DNA of 64,000 nt from Lates calcarifer (GCF_001640805.2 NC_066843.1:314623-378622), one strand, 5' to 3'; counted from the stretch's first letter, positions 11,253-24,296 are shown. A program made the numbers and translations. The notes: a model not told the origin generated them from the letters alone.

Positions 11253-14200
11253 TCAGCGGACCAGGGCGGAGGAGGCTGTGGAGGAGACCACCTTCCCATC
11301 AACCACCTCCTCTACAACTGTCACCACCTTCTTGGTGATGGTGGTTGTGGAAGACGAGGAGCTGACACTGTGGAAACAGAAGACAGAGGAGTGAGACTGG
11401 CGGCTGAGGAGTGAAGTGAATCGTCAGGTGTGATTGAGTGTCACCTGCTGGCGGCCTCTCCGTCCAGCAGCCTCCTGTACTCGGCGATCTCCATCTCCAG
11501 TCTGGTCTTGATGTCCAGCAGCATCTGGTACTCGTGTCCCTGACGTTCCAGGTCGGCTCTGAGCTGCACCAGCTGCTCCTCCAGGGACGAAACCTGGAAG
11601 AAGAAGAGGATTTGCAGGTTTGAGTCGTAATCACGCCGTCCGACTGAACCCTGGTTCAGATAGACCAGGTAGGACTGTTCCTGTCTCACCTGCATCTGGT
11701 ACCCGGAGAGTTGCATGGAGTAGCGGTTCTGTGTCTCAGCCAGAGTTGCCTCCAGTGACGTTTTCTGCAGAGGAGACACAGAAGAACTCAGAACCAGGTG
11801 TTTTACTGAACCCACTTCATCTGTGTTCGCTTTGTTCTGGTGGTCATGTGACCCTCACCATGCCCAACATGGACTGCAGCTCAATCTCCAGCGACTGTAG
11901 CGTGCGTTTGACCTCTGTGACCTCTGACCTGGACGTCTGGAGTGTGGCCGTCTGAGTGATGACCTCTTTGTTCAGAGCCTCCGACTGCACAGGAAAACAC
12001 AGACAGGTCAGATCTACACACCACCTCAACGTAAACACCTCAGAGAGCGATGCCGGGACCTCACCTTGGTCTGGAACCAGTTCTCCAGGTCCCTCTGGTT
12101 CTTGGCAGTGATGGCCTCATAGTGCTCTCTGATCTCAGCCATGACTTTGTTGAGGTCTTCTGATGGAGCGGCATCAACCTCCACGTGGACCTGACCGCTC
12201 ATCTGGGTTCTCATCGCCAGCAGCTCCTGCAGACAAACACCAGGAAGAGGTGAGTTTACTGTCGTCTCTCTTCTTCAGTCTTCATATTAACGGCTCCTGG
12301 CTGTTCTCACTTAGATTAAAATACTCCTTCGGTCAACGCTGCACTTCCACTAAATATTATTTTGTTGACTGCAGATGTACAAGTCCTAAATAAATGATTC
12401 CTTAGTTTTCAAAAACCTAATTTATAATGGAGTCTTGGTGGACTTGTAGTTAGGACTAGAGCTGCAGTGATTGATTTGATTCATCGACAGAAAATTAATC
12501 TACAATAATTTAGATCCAAATCAGTTTTCTCTGTTTTATTTCATATTAAACAGAATATTTTGGACTGTAGTCGCCTTCAGATCTGCAACTTCCTGACATT
12601 ATATCCACTTGTTAAGTCTGATGTCACGACCGACTAAAGCTAAGGTGAATAAAGCTGGACTTAGCTAGCTATCTTCACTATTTTTGGGCAGCACTTTGGA
12701 CTACCTGGTCCCTACCGGGTACCTGCTTTTATGTTAGCTAAGTTAGCTAGCTAATGTTAGCACCCGCTGGCGTCAAACTTTTTTTTCTTGATTCGTTACT
12801 ACAGCCGTTTCCTTTTCTCTGTCTTGTCTCAAGGAAAGCAGTAGAATAAGTTGGACCTGTAAACAGACTCTACAATCAATATATTAATAAAAGATGAACA
12901 GTTTTAAAGAGAATAATCTGAGCTGAGATGGAATTATTTTACTCTTCCCCCTCGTTTATAAAATCTGTCAGATCCAGCCTTTATGAAAACGGCAATAAAA
13001 ACAAATTTAGGTTGCACACGTCTTTTCCCACCGACCTCCTCGTGGTTCTTCTTGAGGAAGATGAGCTCCTCCTTCAGACCTTCGATCTGCATGCTCAGGT
13101 CGGACTTGGCCAGGTTCAGCTCGTCCAGGACTCTCCTCAGTCCGGCGATGTCGGCCTCCACCGACATGCGCATCGACAGCTCGTTCTCAAACCTGCAGGA
13201 GGAGGAGGAGGAGGGTGGATGATGACTGTGACGCTCGTATAAACATCATAGAGTCTGTAATTACCTGTCACATAAATTACAACAACATAAACAGGTATAC
13301 AGGTACACACCTGTCAGGTCAATGTCACTGTTATCATGTGTATCGAGCATTAAGGTAAATATTTACAGTGCGTACGTGCAGGTGTATTTACCACTGATAT
13401 TCACTTTATATCACTACCAGACTCCAGACTGAGCAGAACACAGGAGCTGCTGGAATACCACTGCCTCCATCTGTCAGTGTGTCTGTGTTACTGTGTGGTA
13501 CTTTTACTGCAGTAAAGTATCTGATTACTTCTTCCACCACTGAAAGTCACACAGTAACACAGACACACTAACAGATGGAGGCAGTGGTATTCCAGCAGCT
13601 CCTGGTTAAATCCCTGTTTTTGTCAATGGAGTCTGGTAGTGAAAGAAAGTGAATATCAGTGGTGCGAACAGGTCGACTGTGTCACTGTGAAACAAACAGA
13701 CTTGGTGTTTTGTTTTCCTGAAGTGTGTCAGAGTTTTAATAGGAACAGGTTTGTGAGTGTGACTGAAGCCCTGAGGGACGAGTTGTTACCTGCACGATCA
13801 AACATGAACATCACCTCCATTATCTCACCTGTCAACACCTGACACTGTTCATCATCACTGCTACTGTTCACTGCTCACAGCATTTATACTGCTACTACTA
13901 CTACATCCAGTACTCGTCTACTTTCACTGATTCATCCAACCTTTACTACTACTACTACATCCAGTACTCGTCTACTTTCACTGATTCATCCAACCTTTAC
14001 TACTACTACATCCAGCATGCCACTTATACTACTATTACTACTTTTACTACTACCACCTTACCAAGTAATTATTATAGTATTGATCATAGTGATTTTTTTC
14101 CCTTAATGTTTTTATCATTTATTATTATTATCGTTGAATTATATTATTATTTATTTTCATTCAGCTCATAGTTTCTTGGAGAATGAGGTTCTGGGTTGTG

Positions 14201-15625
14201 TTGGTGGGGGTCGGGGGGGAGTTTGGACTCACTTGGTCCTGAAGTCGTCGCCAGCCAGGCGGGCGTTGTCAATGCTGAGGTGGACGGCTCCGTTCACTTT
14301 GATGCCGTTCTGAATCTGGAGACACACAGGTTTCATCAACACAGGGCGAGTAACTGAGTACAGTTACTGAAGTATTTCCTTTGCTGCTTCTTGATTCATC
14401 TACTCTGCCTCATTTCAGAGAAACTGTCTGTTAATTTAGCTCTAATTAATTCAGTTTGCAGATTCAGATTAATGATCAAAGTGATGAACACATTAATTAG
14501 TCAGTAACTAGAATCTAATACACGATTACTTTTGTACTTCATGTTAATGTATTTTTATTTATGTAGAATTTAGAACGCAGGACATTTATCAGATTATCTT
14601 TTACTATAATAAAAGTAGTAATAGTACAATGCAAAAATATTCTGTTACAAATAAAAGTCCTGCCTCAAAATGTACTAAAAGTAGGAGCAGCTCAAAAATG
14701 TCATACGTAAAAAAAATCCAAAAAAGACAGTTTTATTACCGTAAAACTAATTATTAAAAAAACTTTTTTGGTTTGTAATTTAAATCAGCCGTTGTGTGTA
14801 TAGTTTTCTGTCAGCTGAAATATGAAAAACAAATGTATTTAAAAAAAAACAGGTGAAAATATTATTTTATTCCGGTAATGTCTTCACCAGGATTTATTAC
14901 CTGACCATATGTCATTCTATAAATTTAAACCTGAAGTTGCAGTAAAGAAGTACAACAGTATTTAGAGGACTCCACTGTGAAAAACCTAAATTTACAACAT
15001 CAATATCTGTTTGTTTTTAGGATGTAGTTCTGTCATCTGAGAAATGGTTAATCGATCGACAGAAGACTAGTCAGAGACTGTGGTGATGATCGATTAATCA
15101 CTTCAGCTCTCTCTGGACTACCTGATTACATCCCTCCACCTGCACAGGTGACCTCTGAGGATGAGTCTCACCTTTCCCTGCAGGTCTGCGATGGTGGACG
15201 AAGAAGGCGCTGTAGTCTCTGGTGGTGGGTCCGACCTTGCTCTCCACGAACTGCTTGATCTTCAGCTCCAGCTCGGCGTTGGCCTTCTCCAGGGAGCGCA
15301 CCTTGGCCAGGTAGGTGGCCAGGCGGTCGTTCAGGTTCTGCATGGTGAACTTCTCGTTGCCGATGAGGCTGTCGTTGGTGCCGGACACGCTGTAGCTGAC
15401 AGAGGACGAGTAACCGCCGCCGCCGCCACCCATCATGCCGCTGAGGCGTCCACCCATGGAGGAGGAGGAGGAGATGCGGACGTCGCAGCCTCCAGCTCCA
15501 CCGTACACGCTGCCGCTCCTCATAGACATCCGTCCACTGCCGCCACCGAGGCCGATCATGGAGCCGCCGGAGCTCCCCATGGAGGTCCTCACCGACCTGG
15601 AGGAAGAAACGAAGGTGGAGTTCAT
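11253..15625 (-). CDS. Type I keratin B (one-base frameshift in exon 1)
   Basis: Exons on the minus strand: 15172-15625, 14233-14315, 13036-13192, 12065-12226, 11859-11984, 11690-11764, 11445-11593, 11253-11367. The head is Gly/Ser-rich. The rod starts [20 protein letters not shown] and ends [12 protein letters not shown]. The tail is Ser/Thr-rich ([13 protein letters not shown]) and ends at TGA 11253-11255. As in keratin A, exon 6 is split (75 + 149 bp) by a 96-bp intron. Exon 1 is 454 bp, not a multiple of three. Relative to keratin A there is one extra base near 15191-15200, just after the DYSAFFV codons. Read literally, the frame reaches a stop inside exon 2. Without the extra base the protein would be 439 residues. 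Everything else is intact, so an assembly error, a polymorphism or a very young pseudogene are all possible. Expected partner: a type II keratin. Confidence 0.88.
11594..11689 (-). other. Extra intron inside canonical exon 6 of keratin B
   Basis: A 96-bp GT...AG intron after the codons GYQMQ and before VSSLEEQL, phase 0. It is at the same codon position as the 94-bp intron of keratin A. Its acceptor has a purely pyrimidine TCTTCTTCTTCC tract. Confidence 0.9.
13390..13662. mobile_element. Palindromic MITE, copy 3, inside a keratin B intron
   Basis: Same family as copies 1 and 2. Here the inverted arms extend to CCACTGATATTCACTTT / AAAGTGAATATCAGTGG, so the whole 273 bp is nearly a perfect palindrome with a CTGCAG centre. 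It lies between the 157-bp and 83-bp exons of keratin B. Confidence 0.8.
13890..14020. repeat. 54-bp minisatellite, about 2.2 copies
   Basis: The unit CTACATCCAGTACTCGTCTA...CCAACCTTTACTACTA repeats at 13901 and 13955, and starts again at 14006 with one TAC fewer. Intronic in keratin B. Confidence 0.85.
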
Positions 15626-15684
15626 GATGGATGCTGTGCTTCTGCTGCGACACAGAGAGTGAAGAGCTGCAGGACTCTCGCCTC

Positions 15685-15694
15685 CTATTTAAAC
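15685..15694 (-). promoter_or_regulatory. TATA-like box of keratin B
   Basis: GTTTAAATAG on the minus strand, about 60-70 bp upstream of the keratin B ATG. The spacing fits a short 5' leader. Confidence 0.6.
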
Positions 15695-15759
15695 CTCCTG
15701 TCGTCAAGGAGCCATCAGTCACTCAGAAAATACTTGGATGACAGGTGAGGGAAAGAAGC

Positions 15760-18700
15760 CAGGTATGTTCCTGATCTGGGTGTGACAGGGGATGGTCAGG
15801 GAAAAATGTAACCTTCAAGCCCAGTTACATGCCTGACAATCATGTGTTTATCTTTGCCAGACTGTAAGGTCTCAGGAAGCTCCAGGGTTTGTCCGACCTT
15901 TAGATTTAGATTATTAGGCAGAGCAGAGCTGCAGCAACAGGCAGGAAAACCAAAGTTCAGTCAATCAGAAGTCAAGTATTCTGCTGTAAAACTTTTCTAA
16001 ATGACACCTGATCCTTCTGTGGAGCAAGTGGGTGGTGGAGATAATTACACAGTAAACTCAGCTTAAAGTTAATGACAGCTTACAAAGTCACATATCCACT
16101 GTTATTATAATCAAACTAAAGCTATTTTATCACACAAAGAAAATGTGTGTTCACACGATGTTTTCCAAAGTAGTACATTTGTTTGTATGCAGGGAAGCAA
16201 GTCTGTGAATCTACATGACAAGTTTTCCTGGAAATGTGTGTAATGACTGAGAAAATTCAGTTTAAAGAGAATTATAATCATGTGGTTTGGACAAAGCATG
16301 AGGAGCTAAAACCAAACAGGAGCAGCCTAACTGATCCATGGGCAGGGCGATTTATAACCATGTCCAAAACTCTTTTGTTCACAAAATGAAATCATGTTCA
16401 TTCACACACAGTAGTAGCCATCTTGGCTTTGTAGCAGAAGAGGAACCAGTGACGTATTTTCAATCTTGTGAAAATCGTTGGTGCATGAGATGGAAAAAAC
16501 ACAAGAGATTAAAATGTTTATTTTTAAATCAAGTGAGCGAATCAGCCGGCAACACCTGTGGTCATATGACGCAATCACCATTTCCTGTCAGTGCACAGCA
16601 GCCATGTTTGATTTGAGCCAACACTACCCTGTTGAAGTTCACACTCTGCTCCACTGAGTACACAGAGTACACAGAGTACACAGTACATGTAAGAGTACGA
16701 CTGCATGACGGCCCATGACGAGCTGAAACAGAAAACACAAAGATACAAACTTCAGACTTTTCGCAGAATCAGTCCCTTTTGTCAATGGAGTCTGGTAGTG
16801 ATATACAGTACAGCTGCACTATAGTTATATATTTACAGTTTATATACTGATCATGAGGTAGAATCACTGTTTAACCTGGTGAAAAAAGTTTCCTCTCACC
16901 TTTCATGGTGTCAGAGCAGTTTCTTTTTTCCACCTCAAGAAAAGTCTCAATGACTGTTGTAAGGCAGCTCCCTGACCCCCACCTGAACTATACTTCATCT
17001 GTTTTCCTCCATTAAATAACTTGTGTTTGCACAGTTTAACTATTTAAACCCTCACTCTCTGTTTATTACCACCTCTCCTCTTTCCAACCTTTGTCAAACC
17101 ACACACCCAGCTCACAGCGTCCTATCTTTCATCACAGAGGCTCAAAAGAGTCATTCACACCCTGATCAACACCGCAAACAATCCACATTTCACACACCAA
17201 ACAAGGGAAAATAAAATAATAGCAAAACTGGCTGCAACGCTTGGTTTGCAGCACTCAGTGCATCTTAGAAGTCGTATGTTAACAAACCTGTTTCTACACC
17301 CTGCACCTGACCTTGAACCCCTCATCGGTTTCTGATGCATGACTTTCACTGCTCGATGACACAATGACAGCAGGTGCAGCAGAGCCATCACTCACACCTG
17401 GGTACATGTTACCTCTGACTCTCCTCTGCAGGTTCATTGAGTCTCTCTGTAAACGTAACCCAGGTCAGAGCTCGTTTCCAGCTCGGCTCACCTGCCAAAA
17501 CTATGATGCTTCAGGTTATTCAGGTGTGTCAGTTGTACAGAAAGTTTGATTCTACTACTTGAAAAGATTGACACTTTCAATAACGAGATGATAGACAGTC
17601 ACAGTTTACTGCAGTACAAAGTACAAACTAGTTCTTACTCAGTTCTTACATAACTAGTTTCGTTGAGATGTTCGTACACTTTCTGCGAATCTGATGGCCT
17701 TCTTAAAAGTTTCTACTCGCTAAATAAACGGATATAAAAGTAACATTTTTGAAATTAATAAATCAAAGTAGAAAAGGTAAGTTAATACTAGCTGCCAGGG
17801 CTAATGTTAATTTGACAGGGAAAGTTAAAGTTAGTTACACAGACAAGCTCCTTGAGTTAGCATTTGTTTCACAAACATGAGAACTGAATGTAAGCTGTTT
17901 TTTCAGCTAGCTTGTTAGTGTATCATGAACTTGTGGGGGGAAAGCTAACTAGCTACTGGAGCTAACATTAAACTGTCTGGACAAACTGTTGTTAGATGGA
18001 GTCAACATTAGCTACACTTACTGACAGGATCTGCTTTTAGTTTCAAAGACTGACAGGGGAAGCTAATGCTAACTGCTAGAGCTAATGTTAATTTGACAGG
18101 AAAACTTAATGTTAGCTTTTTCAGCTATTTCAGCTAGCTAGTAAGTCATATCGTGGAGGAAAAGCTAATACTAGCTACTGGAGATAACCTTAAATTGTCA
18201 GGACAAGCTACTGTTAGATGGAGCTAATGCTAGTTCCGCTGACTGACAGGATCTGCTGTTAAAGATCTGACAGGGGTAAGCTAATGCTAACTGCTAGAGC
18301 TAAGAGACTGTCTCTAATGGATGGATGGATGATAAATAAAGGAGGAGTAATCTGCATACAAGAGTACAACAAATACAATGATCTAATCTGAAAAATGAAC
18401 TTTTCATCTCTTTCAGCAGATTTTATCTCAATGAGGCCAAAATAAAGGGATGGGTTACAAACTTCAAATTTAACTTCCACTTTAAGGCTCCTAGATATTT
18501 CCTGCCTTTTCACTAACTTTCTGCCTGAGCGTGTCATTGTGACAGTTTCTATTTTGAGGGCCTGTCCTAGTCAGCATATTAAATACATTTACCTCAGCTC
18601 TATTCACAAGGACCTGCACTGAGCATTAGCATCTGACAGCGCGCCCATTTTTACCACACAAGGAACAATTTCTCAGTTAATTTTCTGAACAGACCAGCAT

Positions 18701-21600
18701 CACAGTAACTGTCACTGATTTATTGCTTCTCAATCACTGACACAAAGCCTGTCATTGAGGAGTTGGCTGTGAACCAGTCTCTAATCCTCAGGCCATTTGG
18801 ATCTATACCAGAATGTGTCTTTATCATTGTGTCACAGATGAACTGCAAATTGCAGGGGAAACTGGAAATTAGGTTTAATTTTAAGGGAGTGGCATGAAAA
18901 CATCCTCACAGAGGAGAAAGAAGGAACAATTTTAACAGCCACAAGAAAGTTAAAGGACAATATTTCAGGCCTCGCTCAAAGTCAGATGAAAAGATCAATA
19001 TGTGTTTGGTTGTGTTCAGTACAGGACTGATTGGATGGATGAAAAAAATGTTTGAAGATGTTTTGAAAGGAAACAGAAGCTTTCTGTTTAAATCTTTTTG
19101 TTTCATTCACATATTTCACAGGGAAACGTCATTCTGTTAGCGGTTCAGGGTTCAACGGTTCAACCTGTAAGCGGGAAGCGCGTCAGCTAATTGACAAGAA
19201 GGTAGCAGCAGAGGCTAAATAATGTTTAGCAAGCTAAAACAAAACCAAAAAACAGAAGGGAAAAGAGGCAACAGGATAAGTGTAGATAAACCTGGGATAA
19301 ACTGACGAAATTAGATTTTTATTCGTTCTTCATCGGAGGCTAATGTTGGCTCGACATTGCTATCTAGCTCCACACATGAAGCAGCACGGATGAACCTGCA
19401 GTGGGTGAGAGCAGGTGTCTGTTTGTTTTGAGGCAGGATCATGGGTTTAAATCTGTAGCAGTGTAACTGCCACCTCTCACCTGTTGGATAATGTGCACCT
19501 GTTGTAACCGTCTCTGTGATGACATTAGCTGCTGTGACACTGATGATGAATTAATTCTATAAATGCAGGTGGTTGTGTGATCAGATGCCGTCATTCATTC
19601 ATAGTGTGCAGGCCTGTAATGAGCCGCTGTGCTTCTGTTGGTGTTAGTGTTGATTTGTTAGCCACTAGTTGCTTTGACGCCATTTTGTTTGTTTATGTTA
19701 GACCTTAGCAAGCTAAATGTCTTAATTATTTCATATATAATTTAAGTTGACAATTTTGTTGTGAGGACGTGGTATCGCTGACTTTACAGTTCACAACAAT
19801 ACACAGTTTCACAAACACCGCCTCTGATTGGATGATTTTAATCAAAGCTAACGCACCACAGCAGACCTCGGTAGAGTTCGGTGAGGGTGTTATTCCACGT
19901 TTGACCGCGCACACCGACTGACGTTGACCAGGCGTTACAACCCAGAGGGGCGCTGTTTGACTCATTTAAACTATAAGTACATAAGTAGATTTAAAGTATA
20001 AAAAGTAAAATTATACATGTATAATATATCAATAGTATAGAGTATTAATACTCTATGAATTGATATATTAGGCGTTTTAATGTTACTATTTTGTCCACTC
20101 CACAGTCTGAACCTCTAATAATATTTCAAATTAAAGATAATTTCAAGGTAAAATTCTCCATTCCTCACATCAGAGAATATTTGACATCTCTGAATGAAAA
20201 TTAACTGTACATGTCAGTGTCATTATTTCTCTGGAAACTGATCAGTGTAAGTGATTAACTGAAATTTATTGGCAACATTTTTTTTTTAGAACTGGTTAAA
20301 CATTTGAATAATTTTTAAAGCAAAAAAGCCAAAAAAAAAAAAAAAAAAAGTTTCTCAAATGTGAATATTTATTAGTTTTCTCTGATAGTGAAAACACATC
20401 ATCGAATGACGTTTCACTTTTGTGTGACTTGTGATAGGAATAATTAATTGATTACTACTTGTTGCAGTCTGACAGGTCTCTTATGATAAAATAATACAAC
20501 CTTTCTGTCTGTTAATGACTCAACACAGCTTTACAATAAAATATAAATTGAAACAGTTCAGAGTTTGAAACTAGAGTCTCTCTATAAGACCGGGGCTACG
20601 TGATGGATGATGAACGACCTGTTATAGTTGATATTCTACGAACAATCCTGATAAATTTACAAATGTAGACACAGATACTTTGGAATAAACCTGGGGCTTT
20701 GGGGATAGAAAAGTATGTCAGAGTTTTAATGAAATACAGCTCTTGTTTGTTTTGGTTGATGGAGCTGCAGTTTCTGACTCTGGCCACATGAGGTCAGTGT
20801 TCACCAACTCAACGTGTTACTGTAACCAAGCAGGTCTGATGTCACCGCTCACCTGTCAGTCACTGAAACAGGAGTGTTGAGTTTGTTTCACTGGTGATTT
20901 AACACTCAGACTGTGGCTTCCTCAGGATTTATTCTAGGTTTAACAGTTTTCACTTTCATCTTTTACTTTATTACTCACATAAATTCTTGTGTTTGTGATT
21001 CCGAGCTCATTAAAAAGACGACATCAGTATTTTATATCTCCTGACACTGTTATAATAATGGAAACTCATGACATTACCGTCTTTATTATTGTATGTAATG
21101 CTCTTATATTACTTGGAATCCAGTGTTTAAACCTCTGATCTAAAGTGCTTGGTCTGTCAGAGACAGAGCTCTTTCTTAATGTTTTCATGTTAGTTTGAGC
21201 CATAGTTTTAGTGTAAATTGTGGGATACTACCTGTTCACATAAGTATTTTGTTACGTACAGTGAGGCTGTGAATTTCCCGTCCTTGTACATATCGCTCTA
21301 GATTTTTTCATTTGCCTCTAAGCCCTCAGCACACCAATAAATTATTGGTCTAATCTGAGCTGCATGAAAATACTCCCAAAGGTTTGGCAGTGCTGTACCT
21401 CCTTTACAAATCTGACAATTTAATTCAGTTTAAATATAACTCTCTATTTATTTTAATTTCTTTGTTCATCTCTTTTTATTTATTTTTTATTTTTCCTACG
21501 TTTGACTTTTCCTCCATTTTTTGTTTTATCTTCTTTCTGTAACTTTATCAAATTGTTTTGTTGTTTGTGTTTGTTTCTTTACTTCTGTCGGTAAAATAAA
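15760..21600. other. Intergenic DNA between keratins B and C
   Basis: No supportable gene. It contains a solo arm of the palindromic MITE (about 16776-16802), a GCTAATGTTA-rich tandem region (17766-18310) and homopolymer runs near 20331-20349. The rest is AT-rich sequence with chance ORFs. Confidence 0.6.
17766..18310. repeat. Imperfect tandem duplication rich in GCTAATGTTAGC
   Basis: Two diverged units of about 220 bp. Each runs through AGCTACTGGAG, GTTAGATGGAG, CTGACAGGATCTGCT and GACAGGGG.AAGCTAATGCTAA. Extra short GCTAATGTTAATTTGACAGG segments flank and separate them. No ORF. Confidence 0.75.
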
Positions 21601-21630
21601 ATCACACGAGCCACAGAGACGATGTCAGAC

Positions 21631-21642
21631 TTTATTTTTATT
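21631..21642 (-). terminator. Polyadenylation signals of keratin C
   Basis: Two AATAAA hexamers side by side on the minus strand, about 75-85 bp beyond the keratin C stop. Confidence 0.75.
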
Positions 21643-21715
21643 GTATCAGTCATAGATTCAGCTTCCAGATTCCAGACTCTGACTGGTTGAAGGTGTTACT
21701 GGTTTTATTGTTGGT

Positions 21716-24235
21716 CTAACTGCTGCTGGTGGACACCACCTTTCCTGAGGAGTCGACTTCCTGCACGATGGTCACCACCCGGGTCGTCTTGGTGGTGGTG
21801 CTGCTGCTGCTGCTGCAGAAACACAGAAGAAAAAAAATCAGTATATTTAATTTGTATGTATGAAAGTAAAATGATGTGTCATAGTTTTGGAGATGGTGTG
21901 TTTTTATTTCTATCACTCCGTACCTGACTGTCTCTCCATCCAGCAGCCTCCTGTACTCGGCGATCTCCAGCTCCAGTCTGGTCTTGATGTCCAGCAGTTC
22001 GGCGTACAGGACCCCCTGGCGCTCCAGGTCGGCCCTCAGCTGGGCCAGCTGCTCCTCCAGAGCCACCACCTGCCTCTGGTAGCCGGCCAGCATGTTGGCG
22101 TACCGGCTGTTGGTCTCGGCCAGAGTCCCTTCCAGAGCTCCTTTCTGTTAAGGAGGAATGACGGTGGGTCAGTCAGTTTGATTTTACTGTAAAATAACCC
22201 TTTTAAAGAGATGATGATTTAGTGTATTTAGTGTTTTCTCACCTTGCTGATCTGAGCCTGCAGTTTGATCTCCAGAGTCTGAACGGTTCGTCTCAGCTCT
22301 CCGACCTCAGACTTTGTTGTCTGCAGAGTCTCAGTCCTCACAGCCACCTCTTTGCTTATCTCAGTCGTCTGTCGATCACAAGTATTGATACTATTGAAGG
22401 AACATCTTTGACTTTTGGTCCAGTGGTCAGACCGAACAAGACATCTAAAGAGTTTTCACTCTTTGCTTCAGTTGACATTTTAAATAAGCAGCAGATTAAG
22501 TGATAATTGAAATAACTTTTAGTTGCAGCCTCAGTTCAACCAATAACTCTCAAAAACTAAAACTCATTAAACTTAAAAGGTAAAACTTTTAATTGAAATA
22601 AGTCAAACCAAAATTAAAAAGGCAAAACTAAAAAGTTAATAAATAGTTTATAATTGAAAAAGCTCAGTGAAATTTATGAAATGTAAAAGTTTAAAATAAG
22701 TTATAAATGTACAAACTGAAACTTTTAGAATTAATAAATTAAAAAGTTACAACTTTTAAAACTGATATACAAACTGAAATAAAAAACTTAAAACTTTTAA
22801 AAACTAAAAACTTTAAAACTTTTTAACAAGTTAAAAGTGGTCTTGGTCTGTAGGGGGCAGCCTTGATCACATTAAGAGGAGGAAACAGATCTCTGTGGTC
22901 TCACCTTGGCCTGGAACCAGGTCTCCAGGTCTTTGCGGTTCTTGTTGGCGACGCCCTCATAGTGATCTCTGATTCCGGCCATGACGGTGGACAGGTCCTC
23001 CTGAGGAGCGGCGTCCACCTCCACGTTCACCTGACAGCTCACCTGAGACCTCAGAGCGAGCAGGTCCTGCAGGAGGATGACAGTGTCATACCTTTGTGTC
23101 TTTATCTGTCTCAGAGTCATGTTTTAATGTTTCTGGTTTCACTGGGCTCACCTCCTCGTGATTCCTCTTCAGCTGGATCAACTCGTCCTTCAGACCTTCG
23201 ATCTGCATCTCCAGGTCGGCCCGGCTCAGAGTCAGCTCATCCAGGACCTTCCTCAGACCGGCAATGTCGGCCTCCACCGACTGACGCATGGCCAGCTCGT
23301 TATCGTACCTGAAAAGTCACCAAAATGAGGTCATGGTCGGTCTGAATCTTTAAATCATGGTGAAGACCAAGCTCACAAAAAGACCAATGAGTCACTATTG
23401 TGTGTTTCTCGTCCTCACTCACTTCACTTTGAAGTCATCGGTGGCCAGTTTGGCGTTGTCGATGGCGAGGACGAGGGCGGCATTTCCACGAGTAGCTAAG
23501 TAGATCTGAGCAGAGAAAAGAAAACCTCTGAATTAAAGCAGTTTTTGGGAAATACTTAACTAGATCTTTATTAAAGGCTTTATGCCTTTAAAAAACAACA
23601 ACAAAAAAAAAACATTAGTGAATGCATGGGGCCCTGAGGCCACCAGGAGCTCCAGCAAATTACAAGTAGAAAGTAAAGCATAGTTTATGCAGGGTGGATC
23701 AGGGTGTTTTAGAGGTCCCTAAAAAACGAGTTTGGTGGGACTTGCCTGTGAGGATGTGCTGCCTGACAGACTGAACTCAGGGTAAAGAGGCCCCAGAGAA
23801 AGAGATTTTCTGTGTTTGTGTCCTCACCTTTTCCTGCAGCTCTTTGATGCGCAGGTGCAAGGCAGTGCAGTCATGACCCTCCGGTGTGACCCTGCTCTCC
23901 AGGTACTTTCTGATCTTCAGCTCCAGCTCGGCGTTGGCCTTCTCCAGAGAGCGCACCTTGTCCAGGTAGGAGGCCAGCCGGTCGTTGAGGTTCTGCATGG
24001 TGGCCTTCTTGTCGGCGGAGATGTCATCGGCCATGCTAGCGGCACCTGCGCCAGCAGCAGAGGATAGGGAGAAGGAGGAGGCCTTGGAGACACGGACTCC
24101 AGATCCTCCGGCTCCTCCATACACACTGCCGGCCGCCATGCTGCCGACCCGGCGGGAGGAGGAGGAGGAGCCCAACATGATGGGGTTCCTCATGGAAGAG
24201 GACACGTAGCTGCTGCGAGTGGAGAAGGAGGTCAT
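21716..24235 (-). CDS. Type I keratin C
   Basis: Exons on the minus strand: 23828-24235, 23423-23505, 23152-23308, 22905-23066, 22243-22368, 21924-22144, 21716-21812, all in frame, giving 417 residues. The short Ser/Ala-rich head is followed by [20 protein letters not shown] (coil 1A), an [11 protein letters not shown] linker, coil 1B and coil 2, ending [12 protein letters not shown]. The tail is Ser/Thr-rich with [18 protein letters not shown]. Canonical exon 6 is uninterrupted at 221 bp, unlike A and B. The tail acceptor falls in a CAG repeat, so its exact position may shift by codons without changing frame. By its PEGHDC motif and shorter head it is closest to keratin D. Expected role: acidic partner in epithelial keratin filaments. 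Confidence 0.95.
22540..22840. repeat. AT-rich degenerate repeat in a keratin C intron
   Basis: Many short variants of AAAACTTTTAA and TTAAAAGT cover about 300 bp between exons 5 and 4. It looks like decayed low-complexity sequence. Confidence 0.6.
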
Positions 24236-24287
24236 GGCTGCTGGTCGGCTGGATGTCGGCTGCTGGTAGGCTGCTGGGACGTCGGCT

Positions 24288-24296
24288 CCTTTTAAG
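24288..24296 (-). promoter_or_regulatory. TATA-like box of keratin C
   Basis: CTTAAAAGG on the minus strand, about 55 bp upstream of the ATG. The spacing is consistent with those of keratins B and D. Confidence 0.55.

Noticed and set aside
15161..15748. 195-codon plus-strand ORF over keratin B exon 1
   Set aside because: It is the antisense of the GC-rich, glycine-rich head and coil 1A exon. The same kind of antisense ORF occurs over the first exons of keratins A, C and D.
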